Below are positions 28,462 through 38,110 of a stretch of 64,000 nt of DNA, one piece after another. The translations under genes and the position numbers were made by a program. The DNA lies in assembly GCF_900100655.1 (NCBI RefSeq), contig NZ_FNCE01000001.1:372001-436000 (forward strand). Direction: 5' to 3'. The stretch comes from Limimonas halophila. Its GTDB lineage: Bacteria > Pseudomonadota > Alphaproteobacteria > Kiloniellales > Rhodovibrionaceae. The number at the start of each line of letters is the position of its first letter. Position 1 is the first letter of the stretch. A model generated the notes under the pieces. The model made no database searches. It was given only the letters and a program-made list of their open reading frames with translations, and was not told the origin of the DNA.

Positions 28462-28689
28462 ATGACGCCGGATACCTGTCACACGCACGTGCCGATCGGA
28501 CGTCCGGACAACGACAACGACCCCTCGCGCCGTAAGCCCGACCTCGTCACGGAGCGCGACGCCATCGCCACGCTTCTCAAGGACGGCTTCTCCCTGGCGC
28601 AGGCGTCGGAAATCTGGCGTATCCTGGTCCGCGCCGAGAGTGAGGGGGCGAGGGCACGCCAGGCCGATGCGCCGGACGCACCCGACTGA
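28462..28689 (+). CDS. Small hypothetical protein
   Basis: A 75-residue frame with GCAGGAT 8 bases before the ATG. The N-terminal half has GRPDNDNDPSRRKPD, a polar motif common at the start of small alphaproteobacterial proteins, and the second half forms a predicted amphipathic helix-turn-helix-like stretch (ERDAIATLLKDGFSLAQASEIWRILVRAE). I do not recognise a family. It diverges from the luxR-type gene and converges on the XRE regulator. Confidence 0.5.
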   Translation: MTPDTCHTHVPIGRPDNDNDPSRRKPDLVTERDAIATLLKDGFSLAQASEIWRILVRAESEGARARQADAPDAPD

Positions 28690-28740
28690 CCCTTCAGGAG
28701 CAATCCCGCGTCGACGGCCTGCGAGGCGAAACGAGGGCTG

Positions 28741-29160
28741 TCAGCCCTCTTGCGCGCGCCTCAGCCGGTGTGCGCGATCTTCGCTGGCCACGGCGCGCAG
28801 CAAGTGGCGCACGGCCGTCTGAACGCCGCCGTCCGACAGGCTGGCGTAGGTCCGCACGATGTCGAAAAGCTCGCGCGAAACCTCGCCGTCAGCCACCGAT
28901 CCGCCGTCCGTCGCCGGTGTTTCCGCTGGCTCGTGGACGTCGGCGAAGAGCAAGGCGATCGGCACGTTCAGCCGTTCCGCAACTTGGTACAGCCGGCCGG
29001 CGCTCAACGAGGACGTCCCCCGTTCGTATTTGGCCATCTGCTGGGGGCTGATCCCCAGCGACTGTGCCAGATCGCGCTGGGAAAGGCCCAGCATGGCCCG
29101 CCGCTCGCGGACCTTTTGGCCAACCTTCGCATCGACCAGATCGTGAAGTTCGCCCTGCAT
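28741..29160 (-). CDS. XRE-family transcriptional regulator
   Basis: A 139-residue protein with a Cro/C1-type HTH (GQKVRERRAMLGLSQRDLAQSLGISPQQMAKYERG, about residues 12-47) and a C-terminal tail of about 70 residues ending in a helix-rich part. This layout is typical of alphaproteobacterial SinR-like regulators. The start MQGELHDLVDAKVG at 29160 is chosen because the upstream extension would cover the operator-like palindromes at 29206-29244. No obvious target gene is linked, and autoregulation is likely from those dyads. Confidence 0.85.
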   Translation of the reverse strand: MQGELHDLVDAKVGQKVRERRAMLGLSQRDLAQSLGISPQQMAKYERGTSSLSAGRLYQVAERLNVPIALLFADVHEPAETPATDGGSVADGEVSRELFDIVRTYASLSDGGVQTAVRHLLRAVASEDRAHRLRRAQEG

Positions 29161-29205
29161 GCAGCCCCATCCCACCGTTGATCGCGCGGCTTTGAACCCG
29201 TTCCC

Positions 29206-29244
29206 GTGTTCGCAAGGAACACAATGCCACTTTCGCGAAAGTGG
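29206..29244. promoter_or_regulatory. Two operator-like palindromes upstream of the XRE gene
   Basis: A perfect 18-bp palindrome, CCACTTTCGCGAAAGTGG (29227-29244), and a second dyad, GTGTTC-GCAAG-GAACAC (29206-29222), lie 4 bases apart, 46-84 bases before the XRE start. On the minus strand TTGTAC, 17 bases and CATTGT frame the first palindrome as a possible promoter spacer. This is the layout expected for repressor autocontrol. The flanking DNA (29245-29285) is AT-rich. Confidence 0.6.
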
Positions 29245-29331
29245 TACAATCATAAGAAACATATTTCGACAGGGTCGGCACGCCGCGCGAGTATTAACCA
29301 CGCCAGCCAGGCCTGTATGCCGCCGAATCCG

Positions 29332-29565
29332 TCAAATCCCGGCGCGCTCGCGCAGCCGGTGAAGCACCCATACGCGCACGGCGCTCGACAATGGGCCGGT
29401 GCGCGCGGCGTCGATCTCGGCGATGACGGCGTTGACGGGCCGGCCCTGGGCGCGCGCCAGGGCGAAGAGCGCGTCCCAGACGGCCGGCTCCAGGCTGATG
29501 CTGGTGCGGTGCCCCGCAACCGTGACGGACCGCTTGCGGGGCCGCGTGTCCAGCTCCGCGCTCAC
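29332..29565 (-). CDS. Ribbon-helix-helix domain protein
   Basis: A 77-residue protein with the RHH signature [31 protein letters not shown] and a conserved AVIAEID segment. Start is GTG overlapping the fumC stop as GTGA (29562-29565). The family is widespread in alphaproteobacteria and is often encoded right after fumC; its role is not established. The fold suggests DNA binding, possibly as a dimer. Confidence 0.85.
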   Translation of the reverse strand: MSAELDTRPRKRSVTVAGHRTSISLEPAVWDALFALARAQGRPVNAVIAEIDAARTGPLSSAVRVWVLHRLRERAGI

Positions 29566-30974
29566 GAGCGCTGCGTGGGGCCGAGCATCTGCTCCGGGCG
29601 CACCCAGGTGTCGAACTGCTCCTCGGTGAGCACGCCCAGCTCGACGGCGGCGGCCTTGAGCGAGGTGCCGTCGGCGTAGGCCTTCTTGGCGACCTTGGCG
29701 GCCTGGTCGTAGCCGATGTGCGGGTTCAGCGCCGTCACCAGCATCAGCGAATTGCGCATCATCTCGCCGATGCGGGCCTCGTTGGCCGCCATGCCGCGCA
29801 CGAGGTTGTCGGCGAAGCTCTGCGCCGCGTCGCCGAGAAGCTGCGCCGCCTGCAATAGGTTGTAGATCATCACCGGCTTGAAAACGTTCAGCTCGAACTG
29901 GCCCTGAGTCCCGGCCATCGAGATCGCGGTGTGGTTGCCCATCACCTGCGCGCACACCTGGGTCAGCGCCTCGCACTGCGTGGGGTTCACCTTGCCGGGC
30001 ATGATGGAGGAGCCGGGTTCGTTCGCCGGCAGCAGCAGCTCGAAGAAGCCCGCCCGCGGGCCGGAGCCCATCATGCGGATGTCGTTGCCGATCTTGAACA
30101 GCGAGCCGGCGGCGGTGTTGAGCGCGCCCGACATCTCCACCACGGCGTCGTGGGCGGCCAGCGCTTCGAAGGTGTTGTCGGCGGGCCGGAACTCGATCCC
30201 GGTGATGGTTGCCGCTTCCTCAGCGAAGCGCGCGGCGAAGCCGTCGGGCGCGTTGAGGCCCGTGCCGACGGCCGTGCCGCCCTGGGCGAGGTGGCGCAGG
30301 CGCGGGAAGGCGTCCTCGATGCGAGCGAGGGCGTTGGTGACCTGCTGCGTGTAGCCGGAAAACTCCTGGCCGAGCGTCAGCGGCGTCGCGTCCATCATGT
30401 GGGTGCGGCCGATCTTGATGATGGCCTCGAACGCCTCGGCCTTCTCGTGCAGCGCGTCGCGCAGCGCGGCCAGCTTGGGCAGCGTGTCGTTCACGATCAG
30501 CCGCCCGGCGGCGATGTGCATGACCGTGGGAAAGGTGTCGTTGGAGGACTGGCCGTAGTTGCAGTGGTCGTTCGGGTGGACGGGCTGCTTGCCGCCGCGC
30601 TGGCCGGTCAGGATCTCGTTGGCGCGCCCGGCGATGACCTCGTTCGCGTTCATGTTGGACTGCGTGCCCGAGCCCGTCTGCCAGACCACCAGCGGGAAGT
30701 GCTCGTCCAGCTTGCCCTCGACGACCTCCAGCGCCGCGGTGCACAGCGCGTCGCCGACCTCGCGGTCCAGCACGCCCAGGGCGATGTTGGCGCGCGCGGC
30801 GGCCAGCTTCTGGATGCCCAGCGCGCGCACGATCTGGGAGGGCATGCGCTCGCCGCCGATGCGGAAGTTCTGCAGCGAGCGCTGCGTCTGCGCGCCCCAG
30901 TAGGCCCAGGCGGGAACCTGCATCTCGCCCAGGGAGTCCGTCTCGACGCGCACGCTTGTTTCCTGATCCGTCAT
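29562..30974 (-). CDS. fumC: Class II fumarate hydratase
   Basis: The iron-independent fumarase of the TCA cycle, 470 residues, with [18 protein letters not shown], and the signature [11 protein letters not shown]. The ATG at 30974 is preceded by GGGAGCGACG; a longer upstream frame is discarded. It is translationally coupled to the RHH gene downstream. The 208-base gap to the divergent sat-cysC gene should hold both promoters; no clear boxes were picked. Confidence 0.96.
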   Translation of the reverse strand: MTDQETSVRVETDSLGEMQVPAWAYWGAQTQRSLQNFRIGGERMPSQIVRALGIQKLAAARANIALGVLDREVGDALCTAALEVVEGKLDEHFPLVVWQTGSGTQSNMNANEVIAGRANEILTGQRGGKQPVHPNDHCNYGQSSNDTFPTVMHIAAGRLIVNDTLPKLAALRDALHEKAEAFEAIIKIGRTHMMDATPLTLGQEFSGYTQQVTNALARIEDAFPRLRHLAQGGTAVGTGLNAPDGFAARFAEEAATITGIEFRPADNTFEALAAHDAVVEMSGALNTAAGSLFKIGNDIRMMGSGPRAGFFELLLPANEPGSSIMPGKVNPTQCEALTQVCAQVMGNHTAISMAGTQGQFELNVFKPVMIYNLLQAAQLLGDAAQSFADNLVRGMAANEARIGEMMRNSLMLVTALNPHIGYDQAAKVAKKAYADGTSLKAAAVELGVLTEEQFDTWVRPEQMLGPTQRS

Positions 30975-31182
30975 CGTCGCTCCCGTCGCTGTCCGGTTCA
31001 CGGTCGCCGCCGCCGAAGGAAGACCGAGCGCGCCCGGTGGTGCAACGGGTTTGTGCACCTCGCCGCCTCTCTTCTGAGCGAACGCGGAAGACTTCGCGCG
31101 GTCCGACCGCCATATGGTTGAAGGGCTGGCGGGGCTCGGCTACCACCGTCGACGCGTGTGTGGCACGACCAGGAGACGCTTC

Positions 31183-32907
31183 ATGAGCCTGCCCGGCCCG
31201 ATCGCCCCCTACGGCGGCGTGCTCACGGAGCGCTATCTGAGCGGTGACGCGCTGGCCGCGGAGCGTGAGCGCGCTCTCTCCCTGCCGTCACTGACCTTGA
31301 CGGCGCGCCAGCTGGCGGACGCCGAACTGCTGCTCAACGGCGGCTTCTCGCCGCTGGAAGGTTTTATGACGCGCGCCGATTACGAGCGCTGCGTACGCGA
31401 GATGCGGCTGGCCGACGGCACGCTCTGGCCCATGCCCATCACGCTCGACATCCCGCGCGAGCTGGCCGAGCGGCTGGCACCGGGCGACGGCCTGGCGCTG
31501 CGCGGCCCCGAGGGGCAGCTGGTGGCGACGCTCGACGTCGCGGAGCTCTGGGAGCCCGACCGGCCGTGGGAGGCGGAGGCCGTCTTCGGCACGGGCGATC
31601 ACGCGCATCCTGGCGTCCACCACGTGCTCTCGTGGTCGCAGCCGGTCTACGTCGGCGGCCGGCTCAACGGCGTGGCACCGCCGGTCCACCACGATTTCCC
31701 GGGCTACCGCCACAGCCCGCGCCAGCTGCGGGAGCACCTGGATGAACTGGGGTGGCAGCGTGTCGTCGCGTTCCAGACGCGCAACCCCATGCACCGCGCG
31801 CACGTCGAGATGACGCGCCAGGCGGCCGAGCAAACCGGCGCCGGGCTGCTGCTGCATCCGGTCGTCGGGCTGACCAAGCCCGGCGACGTGGACCACTACA
31901 CCCGCGTGCGCTGCTACGACCACGTGGTGCGGCGGTACGAGCCGGGGCAGGCGACCATGAGCCTGCTGCATCTGGCGATGCGCATGGGCGGCCCGCGCGA
32001 GGCGCTGTGGCACGCGCTGATCCGGCGCAATCACGGCTGCACCCACTTCATCGTCGGCCGCGACCACGCGGGGCCCGGCAAGCTCAGCGACGGCAGCGAG
32101 CCGTACGGCCCCTACGACGCCCAGGAGCTGGTGGACGCGCACCGCGACGAGATCGGCATCCGCATGGTGCCGTTCCAGTTGATGAGCTACGTCGCCGAGC
32201 TGGACACCTACCTGCCGGCGGATCGGGTGGAACCGCACCACACCGTCCGGCACATCTCGGGCACCCAGTTCCGGCAAAAGCTGCGGCAGGGCGAGCACAT
32301 CCCCGAGTGGTTCTCCTTTCCGGAGGTGGTGGGCGAGCTGCGCCGCACCTATCCGCCGCGCCACCGCCAGGGCTTCACGCTGTTCTTCACCGGCCTGTCC
32401 GGGGCGGGGAAGTCCACGCTCGCCAACGTGCTCCACGTCAAGCTGCGCGAGCAGGGCGACCGCTCGGTGTCGCTGCTGGACGGCGACATCGTGCGCACGC
32501 ACCTGTCCTCGGAGCTCGGGTTCTCCAAACGCGACCGCGACATCAACGTCCGCCGGATCGGCTACGTCGCCAGCGAGATCACCAAGGCGGGTGGCATCGC
32601 CATCTGCGCGCCCGTGGCGCCCTACGCCGACACGCGCCAGGACGTGCGCGAGCTGATCGCCGGCGTGGGCGGCTTCGTCGAGGTCCACGTGGCGACGCCG
32701 CTGTCGGTGTGCGAGGCGCGCGACACCAAGGGCCTGTACGCGAAGGCGCGGCAGGGGCAGCTCACCAACTTCACCGGCATCGACGATCCCTACGAGCCGC
32801 CGCAAGCGCCCGACGTGCGCGTGGACACCGCTGAAGCCAGCCTGACCGAGTGCGTCGAGGACATCCTCGACCGCCTGCGCGAACTCGGCTACGTGCGGGA
32901 CACCTGA
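31183..32907 (+). CDS. Bifunctional sulfate adenylyltransferase / adenylylsulfate kinase
   Basis: A 574-residue fusion that makes PAPS from sulfate in two ATP-dependent steps. Residues 1-390 are a Sat domain with the catalytic QTRNPMHRAHVE and the GRDHAGPG loop. The C-terminal part is CysC with Walker A GLSGAGKST, the LLDGDIVRTHL and GFSKRDRDINVRR segments, and KGLYAKARQG. AGGAGACGC precedes the ATG at 31183. The heterodimeric CysDN type is not present here. No other sulfur gene is adjacent, so use in assimilation or sulfation is open. Confidence 0.95.
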   Translation: MSLPGPIAPYGGVLTERYLSGDALAAERERALSLPSLTLTARQLADAELLLNGGFSPLEGFMTRADYERCVREMRLADGTLWPMPITLDIPRELAERLAPGDGLALRGPEGQLVATLDVAELWEPDRPWEAEAVFGTGDHAHPGVHHVLSWSQPVYVGGRLNGVAPPVHHDFPGYRHSPRQLREHLDELGWQRVVAFQTRNPMHRAHVEMTRQAAEQTGAGLLLHPVVGLTKPGDVDHYTRVRCYDHVVRRYEPGQATMSLLHLAMRMGGPREALWHALIRRNHGCTHFIVGRDHAGPGKLSDGSEPYGPYDAQELVDAHRDEIGIRMVPFQLMSYVAELDTYLPADRVEPHHTVRHISGTQFRQKLRQGEHIPEWFSFPEVVGELRRTYPPRHRQGFTLFFTGLSGAGKSTLANVLHVKLREQGDRSVSLLDGDIVRTHLSSELGFSKRDRDINVRRIGYVASEITKAGGIAICAPVAPYADTRQDVRELIAGVGGFVEVHVATPLSVCEARDTKGLYAKARQGQLTNFTGIDDPYEPPQAPDVRVDTAEASLTECVEDILDRLRELGYVRDT

Positions 32908-32919
32908 CGCGCCGGGCCG

Positions 32920-34635
32920 TCACCCGCGCTTGAGCGCCCACTTCACGACGGTGTCGCCTTTGCGCGTGGTGCCCGACAGCACGATCTGGCTGGTGCGCTG
33001 CACGCCGCGGCCGCCCAGGTAGACGCTGTCGGCGAGCGCCAGCGCGGCGCCCGAGGCGCGCAGGTTCCAGTTGGCGCCCGTCGAGGTGACGAGCTGAACC
33101 GTCTCGCCGTCCTTCGCCAGCCCGACGCGCACGGCCGGGTGGATGTGGAAGCGGACGGTGAAGGGCAGGTCCGCCGGCCCGGTCAGGGTGTCCTCGCCGC
33201 GCAGGTCGTCGCCCAAGGGCGAGAGGAAGAGCCGGCGCTGGTGCACCGCACCGAACAGCGGCCGATAGCCGTCGTGGCTCATCGCCAGCCACGCCATGCC
33301 CTCGCCGGTTTCGCGGCGGCAGGTCACGTGCTCGGGCTTGCGCCCCAGGCCGCCGCCCGGCGCCAGGATCTCGGCGGCGTTGGTTTCCGCGAGCGTCAGC
33401 GTGGAATGCGCGGCCGTGGCCCGCTGGGGGAGCTGCCACGCCGGATGGCCGGGGTAGGCGCCGCAGTTGACGATGACGCGGTCGGCGCCGTCGCTCAGCT
33501 CGAACGCCAGCGGCGCGGCGTGGGCGTGCCGGTCGTACCCCGGCGGCGGTGGCGGCCCGGCGTCGGCGATCAGCACGGTGCGCTGGGCGTTGAGCCGCTG
33601 GAAGCCGGACTGCGGCGCGGCGTCCTGCGTGCGTGCCCGCACCCCCGCCCGCTGCAGCGCCACGTCCACCACGGCCGAGCGCTCCTCGCGCCCGCCGTTG
33701 AAGCACCCCAGCCCGCCGTCGCCGTGGCGCAGCATCTTGAGCACCGGCGCCATGCTCTCGATCGCGGTGGTGAGCGATTCCGGCACGCCCGTCTGCGCGC
33801 TGGTCAGCACCGCGCGGATGTCCGTCAGATCCCCCAGGACGGTTAGATGCTCGGAGGGGCTGCGGGCAATGTGGCCGCCGTCGGCGTGCAGCTGGCGGTC
33901 CAGCTCCTCCTCCAGCAGCGCCAGCCCGCGTTTGAGCCACACCCAGCCGTCGGGAAAACAGGCCCCGGCCAGGATCAGGCCCTTGATGGCGGCGATCAGC
34001 TCCGCCCCGCGCAGGCTGCCCGGCAGCACGCGGTACAGGTGGCGCCCCTGCCGCCCGATGGACAGGAGCACCGCGGCCATAAAGGCCGTGCCCGCGCCGT
34101 GCAGCAGAAACGGCTGGTTGCCCAGCCAGATGGCGATGCGCCGCCCGATGGGTACGGGGTGCCAGGCTGTCGCCGGTTCGCCGGGGCCGGGATGCCGCGC
34201 CAGCCAGTCGGCCAGGAGCTCGCGGGCGCGGCGGCAGGCCTGTTCGCTGCCGAAGGCGCGCAGGTCGCGCACCCAGGTGAAGGCGTGCAGCTCGCGGAGC
34301 CACACCGGTTCCGCCTCCGGCGGCGCCCAGAAGGGCGTGGGCGCGGCCAGGGCGCTGTTGGCCAGCTCGATGCGGTCGGTGAGGAAGCGGCGGCCGCGTT
34401 CGGCGTCGCCGGGCCAGGGATCGGTCGGCTCCAGGCGCAGGGAATCGGGCGGATTGCGGCCGAGTGTCGCGTGGTAGAGCTTGCTGGTGTGCCAGGGGCG
34501 CTTGGCCGCCTCGACGGCGCGGCTGGCGAGCATCTCGCCGGGCAGGGCGAGTTCGGCCCGCACCCGCCGGCCCAGCGCGGACCGGCCGGGGAGGCCCGGA
34601 CGCGCGGCGGCTTTGGGGCCGTCCGCGCCCGCCAC
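32920..34635 (-). CDS. Heparinase II/III family protein
   Basis: A 571-residue protein with an N-terminal alpha/alpha toroid region (RELHAFTWVRDLRAFG, PIGRRIAIWLGN, LLEEELDRQLHADGGH) and a C-terminal beta-sandwich (VIVNCGAYPGH, AHSTLTLAETN, RFHIHPAVRV), the arrangement of heparinase II/III lyases. The substrate is probably an acidic polysaccharide, but relatives next to rpe and rsmB in Rhodospirillales are uncharacterised. Start is GTG, 4 bases after the rpe stop; a Met at residue 35 is an alternative. No signal peptide is seen, so it may be cytoplasmic. Confidence 0.85.
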   Translation of the reverse strand: MAGADGPKAAARPGLPGRSALGRRVRAELALPGEMLASRAVEAAKRPWHTSKLYHATLGRNPPDSLRLEPTDPWPGDAERGRRFLTDRIELANSALAAPTPFWAPPEAEPVWLRELHAFTWVRDLRAFGSEQACRRARELLADWLARHPGPGEPATAWHPVPIGRRIAIWLGNQPFLLHGAGTAFMAAVLLSIGRQGRHLYRVLPGSLRGAELIAAIKGLILAGACFPDGWVWLKRGLALLEEELDRQLHADGGHIARSPSEHLTVLGDLTDIRAVLTSAQTGVPESLTTAIESMAPVLKMLRHGDGGLGCFNGGREERSAVVDVALQRAGVRARTQDAAPQSGFQRLNAQRTVLIADAGPPPPPGYDRHAHAAPLAFELSDGADRVIVNCGAYPGHPAWQLPQRATAAHSTLTLAETNAAEILAPGGGLGRKPEHVTCRRETGEGMAWLAMSHDGYRPLFGAVHQRRLFLSPLGDDLRGEDTLTGPADLPFTVRFHIHPAVRVGLAKDGETVQLVTSTGANWNLRASGAALALADSVYLGGRGVQRTSQIVLSGTTRKGDTVVKWALKRG

Positions 34636-34639
34636 CGCG

Positions 34640-35305
34640 TCAGCCCCCGGCGCGGAGTGCCGCGATGTTGGCGGCGTAGGCGTCCGGCCCGCCCTTGAAC
34701 ACGGACGAGCCCGCGACCAGCACGTCGGCGCCGGCCGTGACCGCGCGCGCGCCGGTTTCGGCCTTGATGCCGCCGTCCACCTCCAGCGCCACGTCGTGAC
34801 CGCCGGCGTCGATGGCGCGGCGCAATTCCGCGATCTTGGCGAGCGCGCGCTCCTGGAATTTTTGCCCGCCGAAGCCCGGATTGACGCTCATCACGAGCAC
34901 CAGATCCACCTCGTCCAGCACCTCCAGCGCCAGCGACACCGGCGTCGCCGGGTTGAGCGCGACGCCCGCCTTCACTCCGGCGTCCCTGATGAGCTGGAGG
35001 GAGCGATGCAGGTGCGGCCCGGCCTCGGGATGGATGGTCAGGATGTCCGCGCCCGCCTCCGCGAACATCGGGATGTAGGCGTCCACCGGCGCGATCATCA
35101 GGTGCACGTCGAGCGGCAGCCGGGTGTGCGGGCGCAGCGCGCCCACCGCCTGCGGGCCGATGGTGATGTTGGGCACGAAGTGCCCGTCCATGACGTCGAC
35201 GTGGATCATGTCCGCGCCGGCGTCGGCCACGGCGCGCACCTCGGCGCCGAGCTGGGCGAAGTCGGCGGCGAGGATGGATGGCGCGATTCGGACGGTGTTC
35301 TGCAT
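34640..35305 (-). CDS. rpe: Ribulose-phosphate 3-epimerase
   Basis: A 221-residue TIM-barrel epimerase of the pentose phosphate and Calvin cycles. It has APSILAADFAQLG, HVDVMDGHFVPNITIG with metal-binding His and Asp, DVHLMI, MSVNPGFGGQKF and EVDGGIK. The ATG at 35305 is chosen from family length. Part of the rsmB-rpe-heparinase cluster on one strand. Confidence 0.96.
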   Translation of the reverse strand: MQNTVRIAPSILAADFAQLGAEVRAVADAGADMIHVDVMDGHFVPNITIGPQAVGALRPHTRLPLDVHLMIAPVDAYIPMFAEAGADILTIHPEAGPHLHRSLQLIRDAGVKAGVALNPATPVSLALEVLDEVDLVLVMSVNPGFGGQKFQERALAKIAELRRAIDAGGHDVALEVDGGIKAETGARAVTAGADVLVAGSSVFKGGPDAYAANIAALRAGG

Positions 35306-35372
35306 GGTTTTCGCGGTACCACCGGGTTGGGGTTGCGGCAAGCGGGCTCGGGGTGCGGCAAGCGGCGAGTGC

Positions 35373-36698
35373 TCAGGCGCTGCGGCGCAGCCGGGCGATG
35401 TAGAATGCGTCCAGGCCGCCCTGCTCGCCGAGGTGGTGGGGCAGGGTGCGCACGTCGCCGGCGGCCGTGACCGCTTCGGGCAGCCCGCCGATCTCGGCGG
35501 GGTCCACCGGCACGCGTTCGATGTCGCCGTGTTCGGCGAGCAGGGTGTCCACCAGCTCCACGCCTTCCGTCGGCTCCAGCGAGCACACCGCATAGACCAG
35601 CGTGCCGCCGGGCGCCAGCATGCGCGCGGCCGAGCGCAGCAGCGCCATCTGCAGCTCGGCCATCGCCGGGACGTCGGCCGGCTGTTTCAGGCGCGCGATG
35701 TCGGGGTGGCGGCGCAGCGTGCCCGTGGCGGTGCAGGGCGCGTCCAGCAGGATGTTTTCCAGCTTTTCCGGCGGCTGCCACTGCGTGACGTCGGCCGCGA
35801 CCGTGGCCGCCCCAAGCGACAGGCGGTTGAGGTTGTCGACGAGCTGGCGCAGGCGCTCGGTCGAGCGGTCGACCGCCAGCACCTCCGCGCCCTGGGCGAC
35901 GAGCTGGGCCGTCTTGCCGCCGGGGGCGGCGCACAGCTCGACCACGCGCTTGCCGCGCACCTCGCCCAGCAGCTTCGGCGGCAGGCCCGCGGCGGCGTCC
36001 TGCACCCACCAGGCGCCGTCGTCGTAGCCGGGCAGGCGGCGCGGATCGCGCGTGCCGGGCGGCAGCCGCAGCGTGCCCATGGGCAGCTCGCGCGCGCCCA
36101 GCCGCTCGCGCCAGGCTTCGCGGTCGGTCTGCTCGACCACGGTGAAGTCGAGCGGCGGCTCCTGCATGTGCTGCTCGGCGATGGCGCGCGCCGTTGCCTC
36201 GCCGTAGGCGGCGGTCCAGCCCTGCCACAGCCAGTCGGGGGTGTTCAGGTGCGGCGCGTCCAGGCCGTCCAGCAGGCTGTCGCCCTCGCGCGCGATGCGG
36301 CGCAGCACGGCGTTGAGCAGGTTGCGGTGCGCGCCCACGCGCACGCCCACGGCCAGCGCCACGGTTTCGCCGACGGCCGCATGGGCCGGTGTGTCCATGA
36401 ACAGCACCTGCGCCGCCCCCAGGCGCAGCAGATCCTGCACCGCCGCCAGCTTGGGCTTGAGCGGGCGGTCCAGGCACCGCGCGATCACGGCGTCCAGCTG
36501 GCCCAGCCGCCGCAGCGTCGTCGCGGCGAGGTGGCGGGCGAAGGCGCGGTCGCGCGCCTCCAGGTTCCGCCACCGGGGCGTGTGGCCGATGGCGTCTTCC
36601 AGCGTGCGGTGCTTGCGCAGCACGCCGCGCAGCAACTCCAGCGCCGCGCGGCGGGACTCGCGGCCGGGCGCCGGCTCGGGGGACTCCGGTTCACTCAT
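35373..36698 (-). CDS. rsmB: 16S rRNA m5C967 methyltransferase RsmB
   Basis: A 441-residue RsmB-type enzyme with an N-terminal NusB-like RNA-binding domain (about residues 15-145) and a SAM methyltransferase domain. The motif I stretch is ELCAAPGGKTAQL; the two active-site cysteines are in DAPCTATG and YAVCSLEPTE. It starts at 36698 after the htpX stop at 36791 and precedes rpe by 67 bases. The gene order htpX-rsmB-rpe-heparinase is usual in this order of bacteria. Confidence 0.95.
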   Translation of the reverse strand: MSEPESPEPAPGRESRRAALELLRGVLRKHRTLEDAIGHTPRWRNLEARDRAFARHLAATTLRRLGQLDAVIARCLDRPLKPKLAAVQDLLRLGAAQVLFMDTPAHAAVGETVALAVGVRVGAHRNLLNAVLRRIAREGDSLLDGLDAPHLNTPDWLWQGWTAAYGEATARAIAEQHMQEPPLDFTVVEQTDREAWRERLGARELPMGTLRLPPGTRDPRRLPGYDDGAWWVQDAAAGLPPKLLGEVRGKRVVELCAAPGGKTAQLVAQGAEVLAVDRSTERLRQLVDNLNRLSLGAATVAADVTQWQPPEKLENILLDAPCTATGTLRRHPDIARLKQPADVPAMAELQMALLRSAARMLAPGGTLVYAVCSLEPTEGVELVDTLLAEHGDIERVPVDPAEIGGLPEAVTAAGDVRTLPHHLGEQGGLDAFYIARLRRSA

Positions 36699-36790
36699 GC
36701 GGCGCTGTTTAGCGGCGTTTGGCGGCCAAGGAAACACCCGCGCAGGCAGGTGGGCCTGCCGGCGCGCACAAAGTCGGCGGGAGCTTGAAT

Positions 36791-37699
36791 TCAGGCCCAG
36801 GGACTGGCCGCGCGTGCTGTGCTGCCGCCGCCCGTCTCCCCGGCCATCTGGCGCAGCAGCTGGATGCGCTCTTCCATGTCCGGGTGGGTGGAGAAGAGCG
36901 AGGCGAAGCTGCCGCGCCCGCTCAGCGGGTTGACGATGAACATGTGCGCAGTCGCCGGGTTGCGTTCGGCGTCGCGGTTCACCGTCTCCTCCGCCGAGCG
37001 GCTCATGCGCTCCAGCGCCGAGGCCAGCCACTCGGGATGCCCGCAGATCTCCGCGCCGCCGCGGTCGGCCGCGTATTCGCGCGTGCGCGAGATCGCCATC
37101 TGCACCAGCGAGGCCGCCAGCGGCGCCAGCATGGCGATCACCAGCATGCCGACGAAGCCCAGCGGGCTGCCGCCTTCCTCGTCGTCGCCGCCCACGCCGC
37201 CGAACATTCCCGCGAACATGGCGAAGTTCGCCAGCATCGAGATGGCGCCCGCGATCGTGGCGGTGATCGTCATCGTCAGGGTGTCGCGGTTCTTCACGTG
37301 CGCCAGCTCGTGCGCCATGACACCCGCGATCTCCCGGTCGTTCAGGCGGTTCAAGAGGCCGCTCGTCGCGGCCACGGCGGCGCGCTCGGGGCTGCGGCCG
37401 GTGGCGAAGGCGTTGGGCTGGTCCGTCTCGATGATGAAGACGCGCGGCATGGGCAGGCCGGCGTTGTGGGCCAGTTGCTCGACGATGCCGTAGAAGGCCG
37501 GCGCGCTGGCCTTGTCCACCTCCTTGGCGTGGTACATGCGCAGCACGATCTTGTCGGCGTTCCAGTAGCTGAACGCGTTCATCGCCACCGCGATGACGAA
37601 GGCGATGACGATCCCGGTCGTGCCGGCGACCAGCCAGCCGATGCCGAGAAACAGCGCCGTCAGCGCCGCGAGCAGGGTGAAGGTGCGAAGCGTGTTCAT
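36791..37699 (-). CDS. htpX: Membrane zinc protease HtpX
   Basis: A 302-residue M48 family protease for quality control of inner-membrane proteins. Two N-terminal membrane helices, the zinc motif HELAH (near residue 137), two further helices, and the third-ligand segment REYAADRGG are visible, with the late [12 protein letters not shown] stretch. Start taken at MNTLRTF (37699); MRTP four codons earlier is possible. Divergent from the SDHAF4-like gene. Confidence 0.95.
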   Translation of the reverse strand: MNTLRTFTLLAALTALFLGIGWLVAGTTGIVIAFVIAVAMNAFSYWNADKIVLRMYHAKEVDKASAPAFYGIVEQLAHNAGLPMPRVFIIETDQPNAFATGRSPERAAVAATSGLLNRLNDREIAGVMAHELAHVKNRDTLTMTITATIAGAISMLANFAMFAGMFGGVGGDDEEGGSPLGFVGMLVIAMLAPLAASLVQMAISRTREYAADRGGAEICGHPEWLASALERMSRSAEETVNRDAERNPATAHMFIVNPLSGRGSFASLFSTHPDMEERIQLLRQMAGETGGGSTARAASPWA

Positions 37700-37831
37700 G
37701 GGTGTCCGCATCCCGCTGGTTTGCGGGACAGAATTTGGGCGCGGCGCGTGCGCAAATCAAGCGAGCCGCCGGCGGGCCTGCGACCCCACCACGCCTTGCC
37801 AGCGGCCTGGGCGCGCGCCACCATCTCCGCC

Positions 37832-38044
37832 ATGACCAAGGTGTTCCGCAGCTTCGTGCCCAAGCAGCAGCGTTCGCGCACAGCGCACGCGCAGCAGCAG
37901 ACCGTCCAACCCGCGCAGTCGGCGCAGGGCGAGGACAAGAGCCGCCGCGTGAACCCGGAGACGGGCGAGGTCGGCGGCCCGGACGGTCCCGAGCCCACGC
38001 GCTACGGCGACTGGGAACGCGGCGGCATCTGCTACGATTTCTGA
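37832..38044 (+). CDS. SDHAF4-like (DUF1674) succinate dehydrogenase assembly factor
   Basis: A 70-residue protein with a polar, glutamine-rich N-terminus and the family's hallmark C-terminus VNPETGEVGGPDGPEPTRYG-DWERGGICYDF. In mitochondria SDHAF4 binds flavinated SdhA and guards complex II assembly; bacterial DUF1674 proteins are thought to act likewise. The ATG at 37832 fixes the start by family length; no strong ribosome site. Divergent from htpX as in other alphaproteobacteria. Confidence 0.9.
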   Translation: MTKVFRSFVPKQQRSRTAHAQQQTVQPAQSAQGEDKSRRVNPETGEVGGPDGPEPTRYGDWERGGICYDF

Positions 38045-38065
38045 CGGGTCGAGCCGCACAAAGAA

Positions 38066-38090
38066 GGGGCCGGCCGCGCCGGCCGGCCCC
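38066..38090. terminator. Bidirectional terminator between SDHAF4-like gene and prfB
   Basis: GGGGCCGGCC, 5 bases, GGCCGGCCCC: a perfect 10-bp stem, 22 bases after the SDHAF4-like stop and between convergent genes. It lacks a T-run but its strength and place fit transcription ending. Confidence 0.6.
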
Positions 38091-38110
38091 GTGAACGGGA
38101 TCAGGCCCTA

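Noticed and set aside
35124-36788. 554-codon plus-strand frame
   Set aside because: Antisense to rpe and rsmB, both with complete motifs.
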